Positions 23,836 through 36,509 of a stretch of DNA of 64,000 nt are shown piece after piece; positions within the stretch are counted from its first letter, which is position 1; the number at the start of each line of letters is the position of its first letter. Under the pieces are notes generated by a model. It did no database searches. It saw only the letters and a program-made list of their open reading frames with translations, and was not told where the DNA came from. The DNA lies in assembly GCA_026225945.1 (NCBI GenBank), contig JAMJFZ010001816.1:9203001-9267000 (forward strand). The letters run 5' to 3'. This DNA is from Cricetomys ansorgei. Taxonomy: Eukaryota > Chordata > Mammalia > Rodentia > Nesomyidae. The position numbers and the translations under genes were made by a program.

Positions 23836-26800
23836 GCCTGTGTTCACATTTTGTCTACTATTTACCTACTGAAACACAATAAAGAATGTATAGAAATTCA
23901 GGCTGTTCAATGGAGATAAATCAATTTTCAAATGTTCAACACTGAAGAGATGAGTGATATAATGTAATTTAAGCATTTGGTATTTAAGTAAAGTCATCAC
24001 ATAAAGATTACTTGAAGAAATGGTACACTGTCCCACAAGTCGAGAAGAAACAATCTTGGTCAGATGTTTTGGTTTGTTGACTTGGAGTTATTGATGCACG
24101 ATCTTATAAGATTTAATTATTGTACAACTATGAAAACCCAAAATTAATTCTATGAAATCTTGCAATAGAAATACAGAAATAATAACAGAGAAAGATGTGA
24201 ATTGAATATTCAGAGTCCATGATTTACTACTATTATGCCGACATCTCTGTAAAATTGAGACAGCATTTAGTATTGAGAAAGACATGAGTGCCCCTCACTT
24301 GAAGGTACCCTCCATTTTTGGCTAAAATTTGGCCACTTCATTTTTAGTTTGGTATCTACCAAAGGTTATTTGTTCAATTACTATTTTAGCTCAGATTTAA
24401 AGGGAGGATTTGTCTAAATAAATGAAACAGGAAAAAAAAAATCTGAGAAATAAGGGAACACACTTGAAACAAATGATAAAGAATGATCAGATCTATAATC
24501 TGAAGTTGATAATAGATTTTTATCTGACTAAAGCTGACACTGGAATTCCAGATAATATACTTGTCAAGCCAAAGGGGAAAAAAATGACAAAAGGGTGAGA
24601 AATTGATAAGATGAATTTGTGAAATGTGTTGAAAGCAAAAGTTTAGAAGTAAGTTATTGGGTTCCTTTGAAGACTCCCATATCAAGTTTTTTAGAAAAAC
24701 TTACAGAGATAGATAGCATGGTGAGGACATTGACAGTAATATTCTCTTTTTATATGCATGAGGTACACTGAGGCACGTGACATAATGGTGAAAACAGAGG
24801 CAAATTCTATATTTCCTTAAGTGAATCTTGTCTTCTTGAGTGAATTGGAAGGAAGCTATGCCTTGATTGGAAGGTAAAGTAGGCAAATAAACGAAGAAGG
24901 AAAATAAATTTCTAGAAATATCCTGGAGAGGTAGGACAGAAGTAGAAAGGACAGACGAAAACTGTAGACATCAAATTCGTGAAAATAGATCTTCTACTGT
25001 GTGGGTCAGAGGATTACCTTGTATTCTCACAAGTAAACTTCAAAGTAGAAAGATTGCCCTTTTAAATATGAGATCATGTCTGAAAAGGATTAAGAAACCT
25101 GCCCAAAAGTCACAGAATTAATAAGCTGTAAAATTAGTAAGCAGATGAACATGATTGCATATTTGAATGTTGGAATCTAGAACAGGTGCTTTGTGAACAC
25201 ATCAGCTTTGCATCTATTTCAGAGAGAAAACTGAAGCAATAGAATTAGATAACTACTTATCAGTGCAGACAATGAGTGATTTTTAGTTAAATGTACAAAG
25301 ATGTTTGGCTTTTCCCACTGTGCTAAATTTGATCAATGTCACATCTGAGTACAGAGAACCCCACCATGCAGTGTGAGGTTTCAGGTGGTCTTCTGTGAAA
25401 TTTCTTTACTTTTATCTGGGGTGTCTGAATATTTATATTATGGATAATATTTAAACTATGTATCATTGCAGTTTAGCTCAATGTCTTAAACTTTCTAAAA
25501 GGTATTGTATAAGTATGACTTCCCATTCCTAAAACTAACTGCCACAGGTACTGTTATAGTTCCTCGTGGTACAGTTCTCATCTTCAGCACAGTCACTTTA
25601 TGTTTCCCATCATGCCTTGAATTTAATAGACAATCATTTGACAGTTTTCTACTTAGTAGAACATGAAAGATATGATGTTACTACTTCCAGTCTAAGCTTG
25701 ACAAGAGTTTCCTTCCCTGAATTTCCTGTTTATGGAAGCTGTTCCATTAAACACAGGCCTGGGGATTGAGGAACCAGGTAGTGTTTTTGCCTAGGTTATT
25801 CTTTGTAATTAGCTGTTGACCAGCAAAACCTTCTCATTATGAAAACAGAATTATCATTCTCTCTAGGTAAAACTTCCTCCTGCCTTTGATGTTATCTCTC
25901 GGTGAGCCTTCTCTGAGCCTTTGACTTGAAATCTTACTAGGTTTTTACCGAGCAAAGGGTTTATTTGAACTACCACATTAGGGTCTTGTTGAATAGTCAA
26001 ATGGGCATGCAATCTGAGAGTCAGATGTTTTGAAGGGTTGGCTCAACTTGTCTACCACATGAAGAAAATCTTCCATTGACTTGGAAGTTAAGCCAGACAG
26101 TTACAAGAGTGAAGAAAAGCTCCTGAACTTGAAAAGGTGATATTTTGGTATATTTTTATTATTGCCTGATGTCCAAATACACTGTATGTAATACCCATCA
26201 TTATTTCCTATGATCAGATTTTCCCATTCTTAGGTTGAAATAAGATTAGAAATTTTCAAACACATTCTTAAATATTTAATTTGACTTCATTCTTTTCTAA
26301 TGCTAATTTACACATAAAGACAGGCTTGCCAATTTAGTTAACATTGATTATTGTGAAATATTTAAATGAGAGCTTGTGCTGACAGAGGAAAACTGTCAGA
26401 GACCATTTTGCATGTGTGTTCCTGTAAGTGTGAGATGCCCCTGCTGCTTATGATTCTGACATAGCTTTCCATTTTTTTCTGTTCAGTCTACATGACAGGA
26501 CATAAATCATAGCAATTTCACTCATCATGACTAAGTTCTTTGGAGAAGGCGAAGTGATATTCCAGTTACTCATTTATGAAACTGCCTAGAAAGGGAGATT
26601 TATTGAGAAGAAATCATGAAAGGACAAGAGAAATGTTAATAACTGGATCTTGGCAAAACAAAGAAGTCCTTGAAATGCTCAGACTTGAAATAATGTACTT
26701 TAATTTTCTCGGGAGCATTTGGTCCCAATTAAGCTTCTCTGTTGTGACTGAGTTTTAATTAATATGGATGTTTATACTCTGGAGTTTCAGAGTCTGAATT

Positions 26801-27430
26801 AAAGTGTACAGATTAATGAGAACCCCCCCATCTCACATTGCAAAGAATGATTCAGTAAGCTTATAATTTCAATAAGTAAATTATATGAAGGCTTCTTCCT
26901 CTATAATATTCTGAACGTCAAAAATTCAGCATTATTCAACAACAAAATTTGAGAAATTAATACTTTAGATGACTTCTTCAATTTTTAGAAATATGATCAA
27001 ATAACTGTGGGAATACAGATGGGATGCTTTGAAGTTAGAGTTTTAATGTCACAGCTATTTTAATTGGACATTTCCTCTAAGAAACTAGTATTTATTACAT
27101 TTTACTGAATACTTCACCAAGTGTCAGTTTCTTCCAGGAGTAGTTCCATTTACTTGAAGGTAAGTTTATTAGTTCAGGAAATGATAATGCATGACTCTCA
27201 TTGTGGACCCCAGGTGAGCCTGCAGCTCAAGTCACTGAAATGCCTGTAAACCAAATGCTTTTCAACTTTGGTGCTTACAGTAATGTCATGGACACAATTT
27301 TTCCACAGTTCAACTCTTAAATTTCATTATTTTATAGCCAAATAAATGACCAAGGCCAACAAAAAAATGTGTCCTTAAATAACTACAATATTTCTAGACA
27401 TATGTAGAAATGAGAAACATTCCTTCATTT
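23836..27430. other. AT-rich unique stretch, nothing recognised
   Basis: About 3.6 kb without a gene or a recognisable repeat. The minus-strand frames at 24088-24285, 24386-24685 and 24701-24886 are low-information and rich in Phe, Ile and Leu, as expected from AT-rich DNA. Confidence 0.5.
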
Positions 27431-27556
27431 TATTTGTTTATTGTTTGAGACACTTTATCACTCTACAAATCAGTCTGACCTGGGAATTCCTATCCAGCTT
27501 TCTCAGCTTCCCAAATTCTGAGAGGACAGACGTGTGACATTACACCCACTCTTGTC
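27431..27556 (-). mobile_element. old B1/PB1-like SINE fragment, antisense
   Basis: TTTGAGACACTTTATCACTC, CAGTCTGACCTGGGAATTCC, CTCAGCTTCCCAAATTCTGA and GTGTGACATTACACCCACTC follow B1 in reverse order with heavy divergence. It is probably one of the older monomers. Confidence 0.6.
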
Positions 27557-28689
27557 TTTAGCTGTTCATACTGCTATCAGTTGGATGGTTTTCAAGTTAG
27601 CCCTCTGAACTCACAGAAAGTTCCAAGCAGAAAATAACTTATATTAAGAAATATTCAGTTTTTCTGAGTTTTCCCTTTTGTCATTTATTTGGATAATGGT
27701 GTTTATTTCATTCTATATGAGTTGTAGAATTCTTGATGCTATGAGTACTGTGCTTTGTTTCTTTAGATATCTGTGTTGCTGGCCATTATTTCAATTCTTT
27801 CATCATTCATATCACTTTTTTATTTTTTTCTCGATCTATATAGCAAGATTTATAGAATTATATACTAATATTATTAATATATTTTATTTTACATGTTCTT
27901 TCTTAATTTCCTGTTATTAAAAAGATTTCACCAGGTGTATTGAATACTTAAAATAAGTAGGAAAAAGCATATATATAAAACATTAATCACACAATCATTA
28001 ATTTGCTTAATTTTCATGTACAAAAGTTAACATTTCAAAATGATTGTCTCCCCTTTTTATAGTCAACAAAGAATACTGACAAGAATCATTTGACTTCTAG
28101 GACATAAAATAAACCTTAACAGAGTTTCGCATATAAAAATCTTACAATAAACTTTCTCTTATCACAGAGAAAGAAGCTACAAACAAATGATGTCATATAT
28201 AGAAGAGTGTAAAATTTTCATATATCACTCACTAAACTACTATAACCATCACAACCCTCATCATAAGTAAACTATAAAATATAATGAAATATGTTGAACA
28301 AAATGATAATGATATCAAGGTTTTTTTAATTTGTTACAATTTTATATTTAATTCAAAGTACTTTAAACAATTTGTTATAGTAGAAAATAAAGTCATTAAT
28401 TTATTTTCAGAATCTTTTATCTCAGGAAACATGCCTTTGTTAAAAATGTGAGATTTTCTCTAAAACACATAACCATTTGGTGTGATATATTTTTGTTTTA
28501 TTAAATTTTCAAACATGTAAGTACCATCGAGTTTTATCTTTTAAGCTATTCTGGGAATATATTGGTGAAAATTACAAGTTCAATTTAAAACTATAACATT
28601 TTGATTATGTTATTTGAAGGCAATTTAAATCAAATGGATGGACAGCCTCATTCAGATAATCAATAGCATTACAGGTTTTATTATGTTTT
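27557..28689. other. AT-rich stretch, nothing recognised
   Basis: No gene or named repeat. The 80-residue frame at 27678-27920 is almost entirely hydrophobic and aromatic, as read from T-rich DNA. Confidence 0.5.
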
Positions 28690-29058
28690 CGTGTTTACAT
28701 TATATCCTTTGAGTTTATTTGTGTGTATGTTGTATGTGAACATATATGTATGCATACACCATGTGTGTATGGGGACAAATAGATCATGGTGCACTTGTGA
28801 ACTCAGTGGGCAAACGTGTGTTGGCTCTTGTCTAATTCATTCTTTGAGACAGGGCTTCTTTGCTTGCAAGTATATTGCAAGTTAACCAACATGCAAGCTG
28901 TTGAAATCCCATCCTCACTTCCTATTTTTCTGTAAGGATACTGGGGTTACAGACTGTTTTTTGGAGCACAGCTTTATATAGGTTCTGGATATTCTAACTC
29001 AGGCTTTCACACTTTTATAGCAAACATTTTAACTACTGAGTTATTTCTCCAGTACTGC
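28690..29058 (-). mobile_element. B4-type SINE, antisense
   Basis: A TG-rich start (GTGTGTATGTTGTATGTGAA) is followed by TTTGAGACAGGGCTTCTTTG (7SL part), ATACTGGGGTTACAGACTG, AGGTTCTGGATATTCTAACT, CAGGCTTTCACACTTTTATA and TTTTAACTACTGAGTTATTT (tRNA-like head). The order fits a B1 and tRNA-derived composite read in reverse. Confidence 0.6.
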
Positions 29059-29354
29059 TTATGTATTTTCATTTCCCAGGGATGAATGCTGAGTCTTACC
29101 AATGGTGTAGGTTTATCTCTTTTCTGTTTAGTTCTGACTGAAAATATTTTATGTACAATAATATTCTTTCTGTTTCATATGATCGATCAATTTTACTGTT
29201 AAACTGAAACTTATGTCATCATGAAATATTAATATCCTTACCTCATGGTGAATTCCAACATTTTAGACATTTTTCATTAAGAAGGAATTTTCATAAAAAT
29301 CCAACGTGTCATATTTCTACCTCTGCTTTTTGCTTATGACATTTTATAGATTTT

Positions 29355-29356
<2 letters not shown>

Positions 29357-29401
<45 letters not shown>
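29357..29401. repeat. (TA)n microsatellite
   Basis: About 22 uninterrupted TA units. The two opposite frames at 29306-29544 exist only because Ile-Tyr repeats read open through it. Confidence 0.98.
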
Positions 29402-29402
<1 letters not shown>

Positions 29403-29602
29403 CCTTGATGCAGAGATTAGTGCCTGACTTTTTCCATCTTGTTCTGCCCTGTTTGGGCTGTAAACCTGAGAGGACTGTTCTTATCTGGGGAGAGGCAAGG
29501 GGGTAGAGCTGGAGGAGAGGGGAGATGAAGGAGCTGGGAGGCACAGGAGAAGAAGAGGGGTGTCAGATGTATTATATAAGACAATAAAAATAATTTTAAA
29601 AA
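29402..29602 (+). mobile_element. L1 3' UTR tail
   Basis: CCTTGATGCAGAGATTAGTG, a G-rich AG block (GGAGAGGCAAGGGGGTAGAG and GGAGAGGGGAGATGAAGGAG), ATGTATTATATAAGACAATA and an AAAAATAATTTTAAAAAAG end match the last 200 bases of a rodent L1 in sense orientation. Confidence 0.7.
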
Positions 29603-30009
29603 AGAATTTAAATCATTATAAATTCAAAGCCACTCTGAGCTTTTGTATGATGGCCTTATAGCAAAACCATATTATTACAATAAAATCTAGTGTTGTGACT
29701 TATTAACAAAAAATTCAATTTAATAATTAAATTTTGATCATGGAATCCATACTTAATATAATTTCTGTTATGCTTCTGTATATATCAACATTTCTTTTCT
29801 GGTAATTTGTAATGTATTCTCATTTAAACTTACATTGTTAGTAATGTTTTGAGATTATCAAATATTCTCTAGTCTCACTTGGATGCCTGGATTTCCTTTT
29901 TTGTTACTGTTTTCTTTAGAATTTTTTATCAATTTTGCTGAATATTGAATGTACATTGTATTGATTTATATATCTCATGTTCATTATTGTAAGAAACTGA
30001 ACATCATGA
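29603..30009. other. AT-rich stretch, nothing recognised
   Basis: No gene or repeat was identified. Confidence 0.5.
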
Positions 30010-30190
30010 CCTAATTTCATTAGCCATTAACTTCTGACCCTCTTGTCTCCACCTTCCAAATGCAGAGATTTGACAGATGTATGCATCACTGTGCCTGTTT
30101 TATATGGTGCTTCAGATTGAACTCAAGACTTCCTGAGTGCTAAGAAAGCTCTCTCCAAGTGAATTACAGTCCAATACCTATTAGCATTTT
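30010..30190 (-). mobile_element. B4/ID_B1-type SINE, antisense
   Basis: AACTTCTGACCCTCTTGTCT, CCACCTTCCAAATGCAGAGA, TATGCATCACTGTGCCTG, TATGGTGCTTCAGATTGAAC and GAGTGCTAAGAAAGCTCTCT follow the B1-plus-ID composite in reverse. Confidence 0.65.
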
Positions 30191-30500
30191 TGAACTAACA
30201 TGCAGCTTTTGTACTCATGACTTACTTTATTAGTAAACTCTAGCTCCTAAATTTAGTTTCTTCTCTTTTCTTTTGAGAACAATAATTTACTATTTTTATA
30301 TTGAATTTTTATTTCTATTCTTCATGTATTTTAACTAGAGAATAGCAAAAGCAACATAATAGAAATAATTAATATGTAAAAAGTAATAATGGCACAGATA
30401 TAGTACTTAATAATGTACATATGTTCTTAAATTGTAGCACATGGATTGAAGATGATGTACTTGACTTTGAAGATCAGGATTAAATAAAATAATACATATT

Positions 30501-30670
30501 GCTGGGCTGTGGTGGCACACACCTTTAATAAAAGCACTCAGGAAGCAGAGGCAGGTGGGTCTTTGTGAGTTCGAGCCTAGCCTGATCTACAGAGTGAGTT
30601 CCAGGATAGCCAGAGTTACAACAAAGCAAACCTGTCTTGAAAAATTAAAAGAACAACAACAACAACAAAA
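30501..30670 (+). mobile_element. B1 SINE
   Basis: GCTGGGCTGTGGTGGCACAC, TTTAATAAAAGCACTCAGG, AGCAGAGGCAGGTGGGTC, GAGTTCGAGCCTAGCCTGAT, ACAGAGTGAGTTCCAGGATA and GCCAGAGTTACAACAAAGC give a near full-length sense B1 with a retained B-box (GAGTTCGAGCC). The tail is AACAACAACAACAAC. Confidence 0.95.
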
Positions 30671-30799
30671 ACCAACATAATAAATACATTTGTAGTATAT
30701 GTAAAATTAGAAAATATAAGTTTTTTATATTTTAAAACATAACACTATATTTTAAGATTAAAGACTCACTGATTAGTAAATGATAAAAAAAATAAGTTA

Positions 30800-30885
30800 A
30801 AGTGGCCCAAACTAGAAGTCTCAGAAAATGGGAGGCTAAGGTAGAAGGGTTAAGAGTTTCAAGCCAGCAATAAAGGGATAGCTTA
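30800..30885 (+). mobile_element. possible old B1-like monomer
   Basis: AGTCTCAGAAAATGGGAGGC, TAAGGTAGAAGGGTTAAGAG and TTTCAAGCCAGCAATAAAGG resemble the first half of an ancient B1 or FAM-type monomer. Divergence is high. Confidence 0.4.
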
Positions 30886-30889
30886 TTTT

Positions 30890-31924
30890 ACAAGTAACCA
30901 CAATAATAGAATAATAGAATAAATGCCTATAACATAATTAATAAAATACGTATATATTACAAGAAAATTAAATTAAATAACGATATAAGAAGTTGAAGAA
31001 ACTATAAGTAAGAAAAGGAGCTACAACACCTTTCATTGACATTTCCTTAAGAAAAAATATATTTAGACATATGTTTATGGACAAGTAGTTTGTTTCATTT
31101 ATTTTTTAACTCATTAAATATGCATGGGAATATATTTTCTCTTTTGTGATATTTTGAATTTTAATAGAATTCCTAATTCATACCAAAGGCCAATGTCTTT
31201 GTTTTTAATCTGTCAAATAGAGTATGGTAGGCTCTCAGTATATCAATTTTATATTTTTATCAGACGACTTATTAATGCATAAGCTGTGTAGTGCTCATTT
31301 CTTTCTGTAATGCCATACAGTAAATTTACTTGTATTAGTCATTGTCTCAGAAACACCTAGGTATATGCTGATAAACATTACTTATACAGAGAAGAATTCA
31401 GAGCTCTCAACAAAGTTTGTTAAAAAGAAATCCCTCAATTGGTAATAGAGCCAGAAGTGACAGTATTTACACGGTTCATTCTGAAAAGCTGTGGTGTTTC
31501 TTTGTGAAATCAGTGTGTCAGTTATTATGCAGTTTTATCTTCAACTTCTGAGGGCGATTAATTAGTATGTGCTTGCTGCCATTCAGAATGGCTTCATTTT
31601 AGAATGGATTGCCTTGTTGCAGTATCATAAAACTTTAAGGGCACTTTTATTCAGTAATTTGTACCCGTCAATGAAAATGGGAGACTGCACCACCAACACC
31701 GGCACAGATGGAGTAGAAAGCAAATTAAAGGGCATGTTTGGCTATTGAACTTTATCTGCAATTCAGAATCCAATTATTTATACTAGTTAAATTAGTTAAA
31801 CTCCATTTTATTTCTTCACAATGAGGTACGTAGTAAGGACAGGATTTTAATCAGAAGCTTTCAAATAGGGTCTAGAGAGACTGATCAGACAATGAGACAG
31901 AATGCTGAGCAAACATGAGCCACA
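30890..31924. other. unique stretch, partly conserved-looking
   Basis: No gene. The part at 31480-31800 has balanced composition with TAATTA-type motifs and is treated as a finding. The rest is AT-rich. Confidence 0.45.
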
Positions 31925-32205
31925 TAGGAACCCAGGCATGATGAGTGCACTTCTGCAACCTCAGGGCTGGGATGGGGTTTGAATCAGAGGTTCACAGGGG
32001 CTGCTGGATATCTGCTTACGGTGGAGTCAAAGAGAAAGCCTGTCTCAAGGGAATAAGGAAGAGTGTCATAAGCAGAATACCTGGTTTCTTCCTCTGACCT
32101 CCATTTGGTGGATCTATTAATGTACAATGCATGTGTATCTGTGCTCACATGTGCATATACCACACACACACACACACACATACACACACAAATTAAAAAT
32201 AAGAT
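31925..32205 (+). mobile_element. B4 SINE
   Basis: CCCAGGCATGATGAGTGCAC, CAACCTCAGGGCTGGGATG, AGAGAAAGCCTGTCTCAAGG, GAATACCTGGTTTCTTCCTC and TGACCTCCATTTGGTGG, followed by a CA-rich tail (32159-32191), give B4 in sense orientation. The 84-residue frame at 31984-32238 (minus) crosses it and is not a gene. Confidence 0.7.
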
Positions 32206-32289
32206 TAAAAATTTGAAAATACCAAGCTCAATGATCATATGAACACACAGAAACTATAACAGGACACAGAGATTTTGCATAGATCTGAG

Positions 32290-32850
32290 ATTAATGGGAT
32301 CCCAACTATGAGAGACGAAGTGAACACACAACTCATCCCTAATCCCTAAACCAGAAACTCTCTCCAATTGATAATGACTTGGGAATGGAGTATTAGTTTT
32401 AGCAACACAGTCTCACTGGTGATACAAACCTCTCTTAAAGACAGTCTCCAAGCCCTGCAGGGGATGGCCAATACAAAATGAACCCAATGGCATTTTTTTT
32501 AACCTTTAATGTTTTTTGAGTATATATTATGATTTCTTGTTTTGTTTTTGTGGTTTCCTCAATGTGCACACCTGAAGTCTCTGGATCTCTGTGTTTGTTG
32601 TGCTTTATTTTTGGCTCATTTGTTTTTCTGTTTCTGTATTTATTTTGTTTCACTTCACTGTGTTTTTCATCATATTTTATTTTATTATTTTTAAATGACT
32701 TTTGGTTTTCTAATGAGGGAGAGAAAGGAAGAGTGTGAATTTGGATGGGAAAGGGACAGGGAGTATCTGGGAGAAGTTAGGGGAGGGAAACCATAATTAT
32801 AATATACTATATGAAAAAATTCCATTTTTAATAAAAGAAAATACTATGTA
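32290..32850 (+). mobile_element. L1 3' UTR, Lx-like, sense
   Basis: CAGAAACTCTCTCCAATTGA, ACACAGTCTCACTGGTGATA, GGGATGGCCAATACAAAATG, GAGTATATATTATGATTTCT, TTTTCTAATGAGGGAGAGAA, GGGAGGGAAACCATAATTA and TTTTTAATAAAAGAAAATAC follow the L1 3' UTR to its polyadenylation signal. The frames at 32435-32738 on both strands lie in this UTR. Confidence 0.8.
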
Positions 32851-33782
32851 TGATAAATAAAAGGTGGTTATGTATATTGCATATTATTAAGATATATCTT
32901 GTTTAAGGTCATTTTATTGATCTTTCTGAAATATAATTACAATGATATAGTAAACAACTATTAATATATTTAATAATTTATAGAATATTTCATCTTATTA
33001 AAATACAACAGACAACATGGACATACTTCAGTGAAATGAAGTATAGTAAAGGAAAACAATGCCAAAAATCTATGGAGATGAAGAATCAGTAAGCAATAAA
33101 CATAGGGTGTAAATATACTTATGGTTTGATATTGGGTTCTCTTGCTATGCTCAAGAGTGAAATAGCTAGTCCTGTGGTTGGCAGGTGAAGAGGAAGAAGT
33201 AAATGAGACATGGAGGATGTTATAAAATTAATTGTTTCCTAGCCATATCTCTCACAATTTTCACTCTTCTTAAGGTCAGTAAGAGTATAAACTACAATCA
33301 AGCGTGAAAGTGCAGAATCCAATGTAAATTGCAATAGCTTCAGAAGGGCTATTCTGTCTAAAAGTTCACTATGATTCAGACTTGAGTCTGAATAAATTTA
33401 GTGCATCTGTTATATTTGTTAGTTCTTTATAATAAAGATTTGCTTAAAATATGCAAAGTATCTCAGCATTCAATGCTAGAGAAACTGCTTTCACTGAAAT
33501 ATAAAAACAATTGATCAGAAATGCTATCTCATGGATGTAAACTATTTTGTTACAAATAGCTTTTATTCAGTTCATCTCCTACCATGAGTCTCATATGCAA
33601 TTTCATTCATTGGCCATTTTTTTTCCTCATTAATATATTTAACAACAAATCTTATTTGGAATCCTTTGGCTTCTCTATACTAATATTCTGTTTTTCTGTA
33701 TAGAATCCTGTCTAACCAAATCAATCATTATTGAAGAATTATCTCAGAAATCACCCACTAATGCAAGATGTAGATACAGTGG
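32851..33782. other. AT-rich stretch, nothing recognised
   Basis: No gene or named repeat was seen. Confidence 0.5.
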
Positions 33783-33905
33783 CTTGTTTTATATTAATTT
33801 GATACAAGCTAGATACATCTGAAAGGAGGGATTCTCAATTGAGAGAATTATTTTTGGTCATGATGTTTCATCATGGCAATATCTACTCTAACAAATCAGT
33901 TAACA
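33783..33905 (+). mobile_element. old rodent interspersed repeat, internally deleted
   Basis: TTGTTTTATATTAATTTGAT, ACAAGCTAGATACATCTGA and AGGGATTCTCAATTGAGAGA match the start of a common rodent repeat. TTTTTGGTCATGATGTTTCA and TCATGGCAATATCTACTCTA match its end, so the middle has been lost. Confidence 0.5.
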
Positions 33906-35484
33906 TAAGAATTTTCATTCATTCCCCTGTGTTTCCAGAGATACATTTTATACACAGATCATAGAATTTTAACATGCTTACTTACAATTTTTGTCTCTAT
34001 CAAGCTAAAATGTAATCTTTGTAAATCAATATCTTTCTATTAGCATGCTTAGAACTTATTAGAAAGATTTATATTATATAAAATCAATTTTCATTTCTGT
34101 ATTGCTCTAATTTGTATTTATATTCAAGGAGTAGTGACAGTTTTATATAAAAGAAGTACAGAATTACATCATCCCTATTTTAATGCATATTTATATAAAT
34201 AATTCAAGGTAATATCTATCAATATATTGTGTCTTCTCTGAATGAGACTAAGGTTAGGATTTCACATGGATTAATCCATCTGGTAAATCCATCCATAAAA
34301 TTGATCCAGAAAAATATAGTGGGTATTTTAATATTAATTACCAGTGTTTTTAAAAGAATGGTTTTCTTTAAAATAAAAAGCTGAAACTGTGTATGCTAAA
34401 TATCCTGAGCTAAATCTTTATGCATGTGATTACCCCCCAGTAAAACACTACAGCGCAAAACACCCCTCTTTTTTCCCAGTCTTTTTCTTTTGCTCCATCC
34501 CTGTCTTCTCCACTTCTTCCTTCCTTTTCCTCCTCTCCCTCATGTATTCTTTCTCTCTTTGTTTCTAATCCATGTCTTATACTAATTAGAGAATGCACTG
34601 AAGAATTTATCAATAAATATATTAAGAATTAATATAAATATTAAGGATTAGTGCTTCTTTCTGAGAAAATGAAAAAGTTGAAGCAAATTATAGCTCACAT
34701 GTTTTACAATCACACTTTAAGAAGAAGGGAGGAAAAAAATCAATGTGGTTCCAATATTGGGTAGACTAAAGCAATGAGCAATATTTCAGTAGTGTAGAAA
34801 TTACTTGGCAACACATTATACAACTGGAACACTGCTAATTATTGGGAAATAATCTTTTAAAATGTCCCTGTGTATCCTTAATAGATGTCATAAAATCGAT
34901 AAAGTAAACTCTTTGTACTTACTGGTAAGAGATTTCTTCAGGCTTATTGCGGGTTTATACATTGAACTATTGGGGTCTAAAATTTTGCAATATGTAAGCT
35001 GTTTATATATCTAATTTTCATTCTTTATATCTTTGTTGTTTTCCAGAGTTAGCTCTTCTAAAAAGAATAGAATGTATTGTTAGTTTTTTGTTAACAAAAT
35101 AAACTCAATAATATTATTTGTTAAAACTTCTCTATTTGGGCATGCCTTGAAACATAATATTTATATGATAAGACTTTGAGAAACTTCTGGACACATAGTA
35201 ATTTTTTTATTTTATATGAATTGTATCAGTAAAACATTAAGAAATTAATTTACTTAGACACTGTGTTTTTTATTTCGAGTTGTTAATGTTTTCTCAAACC
35301 TCATAGTTATATTTTAATATAATATACAGTATTTGTTCAAGAAAATTAAGATCATTTTAAAGGCTAAAGCACCTTTATCTATATCTATAGTAAGCATTTC
35401 AATTTGATATCATATAAGAGGTCATTTGCCTCTGTATGTAGAAGCCGTTAGTATGATGTAGGGGCATTTTCTTGATTAGAGATT
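33906..35484. other. AT-rich stretch, nothing recognised
   Basis: No gene. The minus-strand frame at 34410-34613 is a Glu-Lys-Arg-rich read of a pyrimidine-rich segment (34470-34560). Confidence 0.5.
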
Positions 35485-35775
35485 TATGTTAGAGAGGCCA
35501 GCTTATTCTTTGGGATGCCACTCCTACGTGTATGGTCCCAGACTGTATAAGAAAGCAGGCTGAGCAATCCCAGGGGAGCAAGCCAGCAAGCTACATCCCT
35601 GCATATTTCTGCTTCACAGTTTCAGCCTTTAGGTTTCTCTTTTAATTTTTGCCCTAACTCATCTCAGTGTTGGAGTGTGAACTGAGAGTTGTAAGATAAA
35701 ATAAAACCGTTTCTTCCCCAGGTGGCTGCGGCCATGTTATTTTAGCATAGTAGTAGAATGCAAACTAGAGCAGTC
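35485..35775 (+). mobile_element. rodent interspersed repeat, 3' part
   Basis: GAAAGCAGGCTGAGCAATCC, GGGGAGCAAGCCAGCAAGC, TTGGAGTGTGAACTGAGAGT, AATAAAACCGTTTCTTCCCC, CATGTTATTTTAGCATAGTA and TAGAATGCAAACTAGAGCAG follow the 3' half of the same family seen at 33783. The AATAAA is retained. Confidence 0.6.
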
Positions 35776-36228
35776 AATACAGATGCAGTGTGGTCAGGTA
35801 GATTTCTGCTCCTGCTACTATGACATCCCTATTATTTTCTATGTATTCCTCTCGAGGATGGATTCTATGCCTCTGGAACTAGAAGCCAAAATAGTCCCCA
35901 TCCTCATTAAATTCTATTAGTGTATTTTATCACACCAAAATGACACTAAAAAAACTGTTTTCCTACAACATATTGAAAAAAAGGCAAACAAGGGGTTGGC
36001 AAGTCACATGGCTCATAAAAGAGATTTGGGGCTGAGTTACCAGGGAGATCAGGGCATATGGGAATGAGTGAGGAGGATAAGCTAATAACACATTGTTAAA
36101 AAAATTAAATAATGGTATTTAATACCTGTATACTGATTTTAAAAAGAGAATTCAGGTGATTCCATTAACAAATTTATTTTAGATGTAAATATATAATCTG
36201 AATTATTTTGTAGATCTCAGTAATTTTC

Positions 36229-36291
36229 CTTCATTCCTTCCTTCTTTCCTTTTTTCCTTCTTTTTTTTTTACTTTCTTCCTTTTCCCAACA
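36229..36291. repeat. (TTCC)n polypyrimidine tract
   Basis: TTCC and CTTTT units make an almost pure pyrimidine strand. Confidence 0.85.
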
Positions 36292-36460
36292 ATTCCATAC
36301 ATGCCACATGTACATTAAGCCCCCATCGCAGCCCAATAAGGCTTAGGTGATAATATGAAAAAAGGTCAGAAAAGAGTTAGAACTGGAGAATGGGGAGAAA
36401 TATTGTAAAAAACTCTCTTCTGGACATGGCATAGCTTTTGTATTCATAAACTCACCATAG

Positions 36461-36461
<1 letters not shown>

Positions 36462-36508
<47 letters not shown>
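36462..36508. repeat. (TA)n(CA)n microsatellite
   Basis: About 16 TA units followed by 7 CA units. Confidence 0.95.

Positions 36509-36509
<1 letters not shown>

Noticed and set aside
29306..29544. Opposite-strand frames with Ile-Tyr runs
   Set aside because: They are produced by the (TA)n microsatellite.
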